Positions 17,114 to 25,471 of a stretch of DNA of 64,000 bases are shown one piece after another (within the stretch, counting starts at the first letter, position 1; each line of letters begins with the position of its first letter). The position numbers were made by a program, and so were the translations under genes. This DNA is from RBG-16-34-14 sp963798865 (lineage in GTDB: Bacteria > Bacteroidota > Ignavibacteria > Ignavibacteriales > Ignavibacteriaceae): positions 248,001 through 312,000 of the forward strand of contig CAWCVZ010000022.1 of assembly GCA_963798865.1 (NCBI GenBank). Direction: 5' to 3'. Under the pieces are notes generated by a model. The model was not told where the DNA came from. It did no database searches and saw only the letters and a list, made by a program, of their open reading frames with translations.

Positions 17114-17531
17114 TTTTGCCTGTTACCTGAACTGTGATATTTCTTTTTCTAGGACGATTATCAAAATCAACAAGAATTATTTGCTGCCATGTACCAAGAA
17201 TTAAATTTCCATTTAAAAAAGGAATTGTTAAAGACGCTCCCTGCAAAGAAGCACGGACATGAGAATGTCCATTTCCATCGTGCCAGGTTTTATCGTGCTG
17301 ATATGAAATATTGGAGGGTATAATTTTTTCAAAGAAAGCGGGATAATCTTTTTTCAAACCTGGCTCATATTCAATCGTAGTAATCCCGGCAGTTGAACCA
17401 CTTACAAAAACCAAAATATTGCCTTCCGTAAAACCGGATGAATCAATTTTTTTTTGAACTTCCCCTGTTATATCAAGTATATCGGTTTCCCCTTTTGTAC
17501 TTATTGAAAAAGAATCTGTAATAATATCCAT
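17103..17531 (-). CDS. YjbQ/UPF0047 family protein
   Basis: 142 residues matching the YjbQ family, sometimes named secondary thiamine-phosphate synthase because overexpression can substitute for ThiE. The signature WHDGNGHSHVRASLQGAS (from about residue 83) supplies the conserved His cluster that binds metal, and LGTWQQIILVDFDNRPRKR is the family's C-terminal motif. The native role is unsettled. It is cytosolic with no export signal, although its downstream neighbour is a secreted nuclease, and the 11-base overlap suggests shared transcription rather than shared function. Confidence 0.92.
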   Translation of the reverse strand: MDIITDSFSISTKGETDILDITGEVQKKIDSSGFTEGNILVFVSGSTAGITTIEYEPGLKKDYPAFFEKIIPSNISYQHDKTWHDGNGHSHVRASLQGASLTIPFLNGNLILGTWQQIILVDFDNRPRKRNITVQVTGKNEN

Positions 17532-17662
17532 AAGGAATTCTTAATTATACCTTTGAAAAGTTAGGAAAGCATCATTGAACATTCAAGGATAATGGTTTAG
17601 TATAAATGCTACTATTGGTCTCCTTTTTTGATAAATTTACAATAAAAATTTAAGGAAATTTT

Positions 17663-18880
17663 ATGATATCAAAAGAAATGACTACTGAAGATTTTATTCA
17701 GCTTGAAGAAAAATATGGAGCTCATAATTATCATCCTCTTGACGTTGTAATTGAAAGAGCCGAAGGTGTCTGGGTTTATGATGTTGAAGGCAACAAGTAT
17801 CTTGATTGTCTTGCTGCTTATTCCGCAGTTAACCAGGGACATTGTCATCCAAGGATAATAAAAGTTTTAAAAGAACAGGCAGAGAAAGTTACATTAACTT
17901 CAAGAGCTTTCAGAAATAACCAGCTCCCATTTCTTTATAAGGAATTAAGTGAACTTACAGGATATGAAATTTCTTTACCAATGAATTCCGGTGCGGAAGC
18001 TGTAGAAACTGCCTTAAAAACAGCGAGGAAATGGGGCTACAAAATAAAAAAGGTTGAACCGGGTAAAGCAGAAATTATAACCTGCACAAATAATTTTGCA
18101 GGAAGAACAATAACAATCGTAAGTTTTTCAACTGAAGAACAATATAAAGATGGTTTTGGTCCTTTCACTCCGGGATTTATAAATATTCCGTATGGTGATA
18201 TTGAAGCACTTAAAAAAGCAATTAGTAAAAACACAGTCGCTTTTATTGTTGAGCCTATTCAAGGTGAAGGTGGTGTAATTGTTCCACCGCAAGGATACTT
18301 AAAGAATGCATTTGAAATTTGTAAAATGAATAATGTCCTTTTCATTGCAGATGAAATACAAACGGGTTTAGGCAGAACAGGAAAACTTTTTGCCCATTAT
18401 TATGAAGAAGTACGTCCCGATGTTGTTATAATCGGTAAAGCATTATCCGGAGGATGTTATCCTGTTTCGGCTGTTCTTTCCGATAAAGAAATTTTAGGAG
18501 TTTTTAACCCCGGCGATCACGGTTCCACATTCGGCGGTAATCCGCTTGGTGCGGCAGTTGCAAGAGAAAGTCTTAAAGTTTTAGTAGAAGAAAACATGAT
18601 TGAAAATTCCTTTAGTCTCGGAAAATATTTTAAAGATAAATTGAGCGAGATTAAATCTCCCTATATAAAAGAGGTTAGAGGTAAAGGTTTATTTATTGGC
18701 GTGGAATTAAAACCCGAAGCAAAAGGTGCAAGAAGATTTTGTGAAGCATTGATGAAAAAAGGAATCCTTTGCAAAGAAACTCATGAAAATGTAATCAGGT
18801 TTGCACCGCCGCTTGTGATTAAAAAGGATGAGATAGATTGGGCTTTAGAAAGAGTTGAGGAAGTTCTAACATCAATTTGA
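17663..18880 (+). CDS. rocD: Ornithine aminotransferase
   Basis: 405-residue class III PLP aminotransferase. The context LPMNSGAEAVETALKTARKW (substrate/PLP loop), IVEPIQGEGGVIVPPQGYL, and LFIADEIQTGLGRTGK (PLP-binding Asp) are conserved, and the PLP lysine is in VVIIGKALSGGCYPVSA near residue 257. These details match ornithine delta-aminotransferase, which makes glutamate semialdehyde from ornithine and 2-oxoglutarate, more closely than acetylornithine aminotransferases. The ATG follows an AAGGA sequence at suitable spacing. It converges with the hybrid kinase gene. Confidence 0.95.
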   Translation: MISKEMTTEDFIQLEEKYGAHNYHPLDVVIERAEGVWVYDVEGNKYLDCLAAYSAVNQGHCHPRIIKVLKEQAEKVTLTSRAFRNNQLPFLYKELSELTGYEISLPMNSGAEAVETALKTARKWGYKIKKVEPGKAEIITCTNNFAGRTITIVSFSTEEQYKDGFGPFTPGFINIPYGDIEALKKAISKNTVAFIVEPIQGEGGVIVPPQGYLKNAFEICKMNNVLFIADEIQTGLGRTGKLFAHYYEEVRPDVVIIGKALSGGCYPVSAVLSDKEILGVFNPGDHGSTFGGNPLGAAVARESLKVLVEENMIENSFSLGKYFKDKLSEIKSPYIKEVRGKGLFIGVELKPEAKGARRFCEALMKKGILCKETHENVIRFAPPLVIKKDEIDWALERVEEVLTSI

Positions 18881-18916
18881 AAAAAACAAACCCAACTTCC
18901 TGAAGAAATTGGTTTG
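18880..18916 (-). terminator. Rho-independent terminator of the hybrid kinase gene
   Basis: On the minus strand, CAAACCAA pairs with TTGGGTTTG (one bulge) and is followed by a seven-T run. It lies 27 bases past the stop of the kinase gene, between the two convergent genes. Confidence 0.75.
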
Positions 18917-18943
18917 AGCATTTAATATTGCCAGGATCTTTGA

Positions 18944-21589
18944 TTATCCTTTTATTGGTTCCTGAAGAAACTCAGATAAAATTTCTTTGGTTTCATCTAA
19001 AGCAAGTAAAAGCTTTTTAAATCTTTCATATGCGCTGTCATAATCATAATGTTTTGCAGAAATCTCTACTGCAAGAGCTTCTTCACCTAATTTCTTTGCC
19101 CCTATAGAATAGCTTGCGCCTTTAATAGTGTGAGCTTCTGCAATAAGCTTTTCCAGTTCCCTTGCGTTAAGTAATGATTCCATTCTTTTACAACGCAAAG
19201 TTACATCTTCAATATATGATGAAAGAACTTCACGCTGGAAAGAATCATCCCCCATACTGACCTTTTCCAGATGTTTAAAATCAAAAACTTCAAAAGAATT
19301 TAATACTTCGGGTGGAGTAGCCATTTTAATTTCAGTAATCTTTATTCCAAGGAGATTATCAATTGCCCTGATAAGATTTTCTGCTATAATTGGTTTTGTA
19401 ACATAATCATTCATTCCAGCATTAAGACATTTTTCTTTATCACCCATTAAAGCATGTGCTGTAATTGCAATAATAGGAATTTTGCCTTTGCCGTTCGGCA
19501 GTTTTCGTATAGCTGTCGTTGCTGCAAAACCATCCATATCAGGCATTTGAACATCCATTAAAACGAGATTATAATTGCTGCTTTTTACTGCCTCCAAAGC
19601 TTCTCTCCCATCATCAACCGCTTCACAGTAATAACCGGCATCATTAACCAATCGCATTGCAACTTTTTGATTAATAAGATTATCTTCAGCAAGTAATATT
19701 TTGAACCTGCCTCTTTGAGTTTTAATATCCTCAACTTTTATTACGGGCTTTTTATTATTCTCTTTCTGCAATTCATATTTTTTAAACTCATCAGCTTTTT
19801 TCTGTAACAGGTTTTCTTTTTGAACTTTTAATTTGAGAGTAAAGAAAATTTTTGTCCCGTTGCTGTAATCGCTTTCAATCCAGATTTCCCCACCCATCAT
19901 ATTTACAAACTCTTTGCAGATAACAAGCCCCAGGCCGGTACCGCCAAATTTATTTGTATTTGAGGAATCAATTTGGGAAAAAGGCTTGAACAAAGTTTTA
20001 ACTTTACTTTCAGGTATTCCAATTCCTGAATCCTCCACTGAAGCTTTTATATGACATTCTTCTTCATCAATCATTTCACCTTTAATACCAATTTTCACTC
20101 CACCTGTTTCTGTAAACTTAACAGCATTACCTAAAAGGTTAGTAAATATTTGTCTGATTCTTTTGTTATCTCCATGAAGTAACAATGGAGAACCTTCAGA
20201 AATCTCCCTTGAAACTTCAAGATTTTTCTCTTTAGCTTTTGTAAGAATAATCGAAATTGATTCATCAATAATTTCAGAAAGATTAAATTCGTTATTAGCC
20301 AACTCCATTTTACCGGCTTCAATTTTGGAAAGATCGAGAAGATCATTGATAATATCGAGCAGAGATTCGGCAGATTTTTTTGCACTTGAAACAAATTGAT
20401 TCATCTCATCTTGATTTTCAAATGCCTGCAGTTCAATTAATGAAAGATATCCAATTATACCGTTCATTGGGGTTCGGATTTCGTGGCTCATATTTGCCAG
20501 GAACTGACTTTTTATTAAACTGTTTTGTGTGGCTTCTTTTGCAAGATTATCCGATTTTATTTTTTCATTTCTTAGAGCAATTTCTGCTTCTTCACGTTCC
20601 TTTTCAGCTTTTACCTGGGCAGTAATATCCTGCATATTTCCTTCAAAATAAATCCCCAATTCTTCATTGCTTACCATCCTGTCATTCAGTCTTACTATTA
20701 TATCAGAACCATCTTTTCTTTTTAAAGTAACTCTTTCATTTTTAATAATGCCGTCATTCTGAATCTTTTTAAAAAGTTTTACACGTTCCTGCGGATATTT
20801 ATATAATTCTTTACGTATGTCAATCTGCATTAAATCTTCTTCACTATCATAGCCCAGAATCGAAACCAATGCTTTGTTTACGGTAATAAATTTTCCATCT
20901 AATGTTGATTGGAATAAGCCTTCGGCTGAATTATCAAAAATTGATTTATATTTTTTTTCAGAAAGTATAACCGAATAAGATTTTTCAGCAAGCATTATTC
21001 TTAATCTGAAATTAACTGCACTCCCTATTACAGAAATAATCGAAAGGAATATTACAAACAGAACCGACTCAAAAAGGTTAGGCAGGAAATAAATTGCCGA
21101 ATCATTAAGCAGAATTGCTGAAGCGAAAACAATATTATAATATATAGCAACAATTATTTGATTCCTGATATCCCAGCTAAGAAAAAGAGCTGATGTAAAA
21201 ATCATTAACCCAACAATTTGAGAATTAATAACAAGAGTTGTAGGAAGAAGGTAAATCATATAGCCCGTTGATACAATAATAGTAAGCAGCAAAACATGAA
21301 CGAGCAAAACAGATTTATTAGCTCCCCATTTGGTTGAGAGCGCAACCAAAACTGAAAATGATATCACTGTTGCAGATAATCTTGTTAAATAAACCTGGAA
21401 AGAATATTGGGTGAAATACCTGACTTCAAATATCATGGCGAAAAGACCAGACAATGCAATTAGAAGCGCCATAATTTTTAACGGAGGGATTAAAAATTGT
21501 TTCGATTGCTCTCTTACATGCTGATAACTTTTTTCAGAAATAAATTTTGATCTGGAAATAAAATCAAAAATTGAAACCGGTGAATGCAT
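18944..21589 (-). CDS. Hybrid sensor histidine kinase (membrane sensor, PAS, HK, REC, Hpt)
   Basis: 881 residues. An N-terminal membrane region with about six helices (residues 35-200) lacks a large periplasmic domain. A PAS domain (about 208-325) is followed by HisKA with phospho-acceptor H369 in NMSHEIRTPMNG and a HATPase domain (N box NLLGNAVKF, then DSGIGIPESK and GGTGLGLVICKEF). A REC domain (about 632-755, LLAEDNLINQKVA, LVLMDVQMPDMDG) and a C-terminal Hpt domain (about 780-881, AEAHTIKGASYSIG) complete it. All phosphorelay residues are present, so it could feed a separate response regulator. No cognate regulator is adjacent; the REC-cyclase at 6173-7246 is one possible partner. Confidence 0.95.
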   Translation of the reverse strand: MHSPVSIFDFISRSKFISEKSYQHVREQSKQFLIPPLKIMALLIALSGLFAMIFEVRYFTQYSFQVYLTRLSATVISFSVLVALSTKWGANKSVLLVHVLLLTIIVSTGYMIYLLPTTLVINSQIVGLMIFTSALFLSWDIRNQIIVAIYYNIVFASAILLNDSAIYFLPNLFESVLFVIFLSIISVIGSAVNFRLRIMLAEKSYSVILSEKKYKSIFDNSAEGLFQSTLDGKFITVNKALVSILGYDSEEDLMQIDIRKELYKYPQERVKLFKKIQNDGIIKNERVTLKRKDGSDIIVRLNDRMVSNEELGIYFEGNMQDITAQVKAEKEREEAEIALRNEKIKSDNLAKEATQNSLIKSQFLANMSHEIRTPMNGIIGYLSLIELQAFENQDEMNQFVSSAKKSAESLLDIINDLLDLSKIEAGKMELANNEFNLSEIIDESISIILTKAKEKNLEVSREISEGSPLLLHGDNKRIRQIFTNLLGNAVKFTETGGVKIGIKGEMIDEEECHIKASVEDSGIGIPESKVKTLFKPFSQIDSSNTNKFGGTGLGLVICKEFVNMMGGEIWIESDYSNGTKIFFTLKLKVQKENLLQKKADEFKKYELQKENNKKPVIKVEDIKTQRGRFKILLAEDNLINQKVAMRLVNDAGYYCEAVDDGREALEAVKSSNYNLVLMDVQMPDMDGFAATTAIRKLPNGKGKIPIIAITAHALMGDKEKCLNAGMNDYVTKPIIAENLIRAIDNLLGIKITEIKMATPPEVLNSFEVFDFKHLEKVSMGDDSFQREVLSSYIEDVTLRCKRMESLLNARELEKLIAEAHTIKGASYSIGAKKLGEEALAVEISAKHYDYDSAYERFKKLLLALDETKEILSEFLQEPIKG

Positions 21590-21787
21590 CGTTATCCAAT
21601 TAAATTATTAATTCCCCAGGTAGATTTTATCTATTTTTGTGCCAGTTAAGGGATTTTTGCTCAAAAAAAATTTTTAGCAAAAAAGCTTTTAATGAAGTTT
21701 TTTGAATACCCAATTAAATTTTCGTATGAAAAAGATGCCCCGCTGCTTTTTTTTACATAGATTTGAGGACAATTTTACTTAATCCTT

Positions 21788-22357
21788 ATGAATGAATTTC
21801 TCTATTCAATTGATTTAGACCTGCTTTATTTTTTTAATCATACACTATCATCCAGGATATTGGATTCGTTTTTTCTATTAATAACCAATGTAAATAACTG
21901 GTATTTAGTTTATGTCATACTTCTCGGTATTTGTTTTTTTAAAGGCGGGACAAAAGGAAAACTGGCTGTCGCAGGAGTTATCTTGCTGATTATTTTTTGT
22001 GATCAATTCAGTCATCATATTTTAAAACAAATTTTTGAACGTATGAGACCCTGCAAGACTCTAAGTGATATTATTACTCCCGGCGGATGCAGCGATACAT
22101 ATTCTTTCCCATCCAATCATGCCTTTAATAATTTTGCCGCAGCAACATTTTTTTACCTCCAATATAAAAATTTAAAATGGATTTTATTTACAACGGCTGC
22201 ACTGGTTTCAATATCAAGAATTTATCTTGGCTTGCATTACCCTTCTGATGTTTTAGCAGGAGCTTTAGCGGGAATTTTATTTGGTTATTTATTTGGCATA
22301 ATGGTAATAAGAATAAATAATTTAATAGTTACTAAAAAAGAAACAGCAAATGAATAA
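21788..22357 (+). CDS. PAP2-family membrane phosphatase
   Basis: 189 residues with about five or six membrane helices. The three phosphatase motifs are present: KQIFERMRPC (KX6RP), SFPSNHAFNN (a PSGH variant with Asn for Gly) and SRIYLGLHYPSDV (SRX5HX3D). Members dephosphorylate undecaprenyl diphosphate or phosphatidic/lipid phosphates on the outer face of the inner membrane. Its end overlaps the following acetyltransferase start by eight bases. The 198-base upstream gap shows no recognised signal. Confidence 0.93.
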   Translation: MNEFLYSIDLDLLYFFNHTLSSRILDSFFLLITNVNNWYLVYVILLGICFFKGGTKGKLAVAGVILLIIFCDQFSHHILKQIFERMRPCKTLSDIITPGGCSDTYSFPSNHAFNNFAAATFFYLQYKNLKWILFTTAALVSISRIYLGLHYPSDVLAGALAGILFGYLFGIMVIRINNLIVTKKETANE

Positions 22358-22817
22358 AAATATTTCTCTGCGGTTTGCCGAAGAAAAAGATATTCCCGTT
22401 ATTTTATCTTTAATAAAAGAATTAGCAGAATACGAAAAGTTATCTGATGAAGTAACCGCTACAGAATCAAAACTTAAAGAAAATCTTTTTGGAAAAAGAA
22501 AATTTGCCGAAGTTATTATTGCGGAGCTAAATGGAAATCCTGCTGGACAAGCATTATTCTTTCACAACTTTTCAACTTTTTTAGCAAAACCCGGAATTTA
22601 TCTTGAAGATCTTTTTGTAAAACCAGATTTCAGAGGAATGGGAATCGGCAAAGCTCTGTTAAAAAAACTAATTGAAATAGCTAAAGAAAGAAATTGCGGA
22701 AGGGTTGAATGGGTTGTCCTTAACTGGAATAAATCAGCAATTGATTTTTATGATCTGCTTGGAGCAGAGCCGCAAAATGACTGGATAAGTTACCGGCTGA
22801 ATGAAGATAATTTTTAA
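22350..22817 (+). CDS. GNAT-family N-acetyltransferase (diamine-acetyltransferase-like)
   Basis: 155 residues matching a compact GNAT fold. The acetyl-CoA pyrophosphate-binding motif is DFRGMGIGKALLKKL (Q/RxxGxG/A, near residue 92). LVKPDF-type beta-4 context and WVVLNWNKSAIDFYDLLGA are typical of spermidine/spermine and thialysine acetyltransferase relatives. The EDLFVKPDFRGMGIG and NxxAIxFYxxLGA combination is conserved in that subgroup, but the substrate is not established. It overlaps the PAP2 gene by eight bases, suggesting translational coupling. Confidence 0.88.
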   Translation: MNKNISLRFAEEKDIPVILSLIKELAEYEKLSDEVTATESKLKENLFGKRKFAEVIIAELNGNPAGQALFFHNFSTFLAKPGIYLEDLFVKPDFRGMGIGKALLKKLIEIAKERNCGRVEWVVLNWNKSAIDFYDLLGAEPQNDWISYRLNEDNF

Positions 22818-22862
22818 ACCTGAAATCTTTTTTATCTTTTCTTATAATTTTTCTATCTTAAA

Positions 22863-22876
22863 CAGGTAATTACCTG
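22863..22876. promoter_or_regulatory. Palindrome upstream of fabF, candidate operator
   Basis: CAGGTAATTACCTG is a perfect 14-bp palindrome 38 bases before the fabF start. A TATAAT hexamer lies 14 bases upstream (22844-22849), so the palindrome would fall just downstream of a transcription start if that is the -10 box. No good -35 is seen. The regulator is unknown. Confidence 0.5.
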
Positions 22877-22914
22877 AATTCTAATACTTTAGAAGAATAG
22901 TAAAAGGAAATCAA

Positions 22915-24171
22915 ATGCAAAATAAACGTAGAGTTGTTATTACGGGAATAGGAGCTGTTACACCAATTGGTTTAACTGTTGGTGAGTTCTGGAATGCAAT
23001 GATGAATGGTGTAAGCGGATGTGATTATATAAAAAGTTTTGATACTTCCCGAGTTGAAACGAAATTTGCCTGTGAGCTTAAAGGTTTCAATGCAGCAAAT
23101 TATTTGGATAAAAAATCTGCAAGAAGACTTGATCTTTTCAGCCAGTACGCTTTGGCTGCTTCAAAAATGGCTTTGGAAGATTCCGGATTAAAACCTGAGA
23201 CTATGTCCATTGAAGATAAAGAAAAAACAGGTGTCGTATTTGGGAGCGGCATTGGAGGTTTTGGCACTTTTTATAAACAGGCAGTTACAAATCATATAGA
23301 AGGACCAAACCGGGTTTCTCCTTTTTTTATTCCGATGATGATTCCTGATATAGCCGCGGGGTTAATTGCAATTGAATATGGTTTTAAAGGACCTAACCAT
23401 TGTGTTGTTACTGCTTGCGCTACTGCAAATAATAATATCATCGATTCCTTTCTTTTAATAAGCAATGGAATGGCAGATAGAATTCTTTCAGGGGGAAGTG
23501 AAGCAGGAGTTCTTGAAATAGGCATTGCTGGTTTTAATGCTTCTAAAGCTTTGTCCACAAGAAATGATTCGCCTAAAACTGCAAGCCGTCCTTTTGATGC
23601 AACCAGAGATGGTTTTGTAATTGGTGAAGGCGGCGGAGCTTTAATCCTTGAAGAACTTGATTCAGCAAAAAAACGGAATGCTAAAATTTATGCTGAGTTA
23701 ATTGGAGTCGGAGTTTCAGCCGATGCTTATCATATTACAGCTCCTGATCCTGACGGAAGAGGTGCTATTCTTGCAATGCAGATGGCATTAAAAACATCTG
23801 GTTTACGGATGACTGAAATTGATTACATTAATATGCACGGAACATCAACCGGGCTTGGAGATATAGCCGAAACAAAAGCTATCAAATCTTTATTTGGCGA
23901 TTATGCCTACAAGTTGAATGTATCTTCAACTAAAAGTATGACAGGACATCTTCTCGGAGCTGCTGGTGCAGTTGAAGCGATTGCTTCGATTCTTGCAATA
24001 CAAAATAATACGGTTCCGCCTACTATTAATTTTGAGCATCCTGACCCTGAATGCGATTTAAATTATACCTTTAACAAACCGCAGAAAAAAGATGTGAATG
24101 TTGCATTAAGTAATGCTTTCGGTTTCGGTGGTCATAATACTTCTGTAATTTTCAGAAGGTTTGATAACTAA
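22915..24171 (+). CDS. fabF: Beta-ketoacyl-ACP synthase II
   Basis: 418-residue condensing enzyme for fatty acid elongation. The Cys-His-His triad is visible: Cys in VVTACATANNNI (near 168), His in NMHGTSTGLGD (near 308) and His in NAFGFGGHNTSVIF (near 404). The conserved Lys is in SSTKSMTGHLLGAAGA. Length and motifs are those of FabF rather than FabB. The start ATG follows AAAAGGA. No other fatty acid synthesis genes are adjacent, so it is a separate unit; a palindrome upstream may regulate it. The downstream flavoprotein gene begins 28 bases after its stop. Confidence 0.96.
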   Translation: MQNKRRVVITGIGAVTPIGLTVGEFWNAMMNGVSGCDYIKSFDTSRVETKFACELKGFNAANYLDKKSARRLDLFSQYALAASKMALEDSGLKPETMSIEDKEKTGVVFGSGIGGFGTFYKQAVTNHIEGPNRVSPFFIPMMIPDIAAGLIAIEYGFKGPNHCVVTACATANNNIIDSFLLISNGMADRILSGGSEAGVLEIGIAGFNASKALSTRNDSPKTASRPFDATRDGFVIGEGGGALILEELDSAKKRNAKIYAELIGVGVSADAYHITAPDPDGRGAILAMQMALKTSGLRMTEIDYINMHGTSTGLGDIAETKAIKSLFGDYAYKLNVSSTKSMTGHLLGAAGAVEAIASILAIQNNTVPPTINFEHPDPECDLNYTFNKPQKKDVNVALSNAFGFGGHNTSVIFRRFDN

Positions 24172-24199
24172 AAAAATCAATTGGTTAGAAGATTTAATT

Positions 24200-25394
24200 A
24201 TGTCTTCAGAAAATTATTTTGACATAGCCATAATTGGAAGCGGACCTGCGGGTTCAATAGCCGCTCAAAAATTATCTTCGAATGGTCTGAATGTTATTCT
24301 TTTTGAGAAGGCTAACCCTCCAAGATACAAAACCTGCGGCGGTGGAATTGTTAGAAAAGGATTTCAATTAATACCTCCCGATATTACCACCATTTTTGAA
24401 AAAGAATTTTATGAAATTGAAATTAATGACAGAACGGCGGATTTTCATTATGATGTGAAAAGAAATTACCCTTTAGTCTATATGGCTATGAGAAAGGATT
24501 TTGATTTTGCTCTTCTCACAGAAGCCAAATCGAGTGGGGCTAAAATAATGGAGAATTGTGAAGTACTTGATCTTACTATAAATGATAAATCTTTAATTAT
24601 AAAAACAGCTCGTGGAGAATTTATGGCCGGTTTTGTAATAGGTGCTGATGGTGCACAGGGAATTACTTTAAGAAAATCCGGTTTGAAAATCAGGAAGAAA
24701 AACCTCCCCGCTCTTGAATGTGAAACTTATGTGTCGCAGGAAGATTTTAAAAAATTTTCAAAAGTAAGATTTGATTTCGGTTTTATTCCCGGTGGTTATG
24801 CTTGGGTTTTCCCAAAAAAGGATCATCTTTCAATTGGTCTGGGTGCTTTTACTTTAAGAGAAAAAAATAGAAACCTTAATTCGTATTTCAATAACTATTT
24901 AAAATACCTGAACTTTAAAAAAGTAATAAATATTGAAAGAGCATGGTTTTTATATTCCTGTTAGCAGAGGCAAAAATATTTTAGCATCAAAAAGAATATT
25001 GTTAACCGGTGATGCTGCAGCACTTGCTGACCCTGTTACAGCTGAAGGAATCAGCGCTGCGGTTTTAAGCGGGCTGCTTGCTGCAGAATCCGTTATTGAA
25101 GGAAAATTAAATAGTGAAATAGTTCCGAATCTTTATAATCAAAAGATTGAAAAACATTTTCATAAAGATCTTAAAGCCGGAATATTCTTAAGTAAAGCTT
25201 TTTATAATTATGAGAGTCTCCGCGTTATCTTAATGAAAAGATATGGAATGAGATTCTGTGAGATAATTGCTGATATTATTTCCGGTGAAAGAAGATACAG
25301 CCGGCTAATAAAAAATCCTTTTAACTATCTAAAGCTGATAAAATATTATTTCCGGCAGGTGCCCGGAACATTAAAGCCCGAGCATAATTTGTGA
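24200..25394 (+). CDS. Geranylgeranyl-reductase-family FAD oxidoreductase, frameshifted
   Basis: Two frames together encode one protein. The first part has the FAD dinucleotide motif IGSGPAGSIAA, the PRYKTCGGGI motif and VIGADGAQG; the second has LLTGDAAALADPVTAEGI, the distal FAD-binding motif. Frame 1 ends at a TAG near 24964 after NIERAWFLYSC, while frame 2 reads EEHGFYIPVSRGKN across the same bases. Removing one A in GAAAGAG (about 24937-24942) restores a single 397-residue protein. The family reduces prenyl chains of lipids or quinones; near-by menaquinone genes make a quinone role attractive but unproven. ATG 24200 was preferred to an in-frame TTG within fabF. Confidence 0.85.
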
Positions 25395-25471
25395 AATTGA
25401 TAACCCCGGTTCTGTTCTTCATTTCAAAAAAACAACAGCATAAAATGGAATAAAAAATGAAGTTGAAGTTA

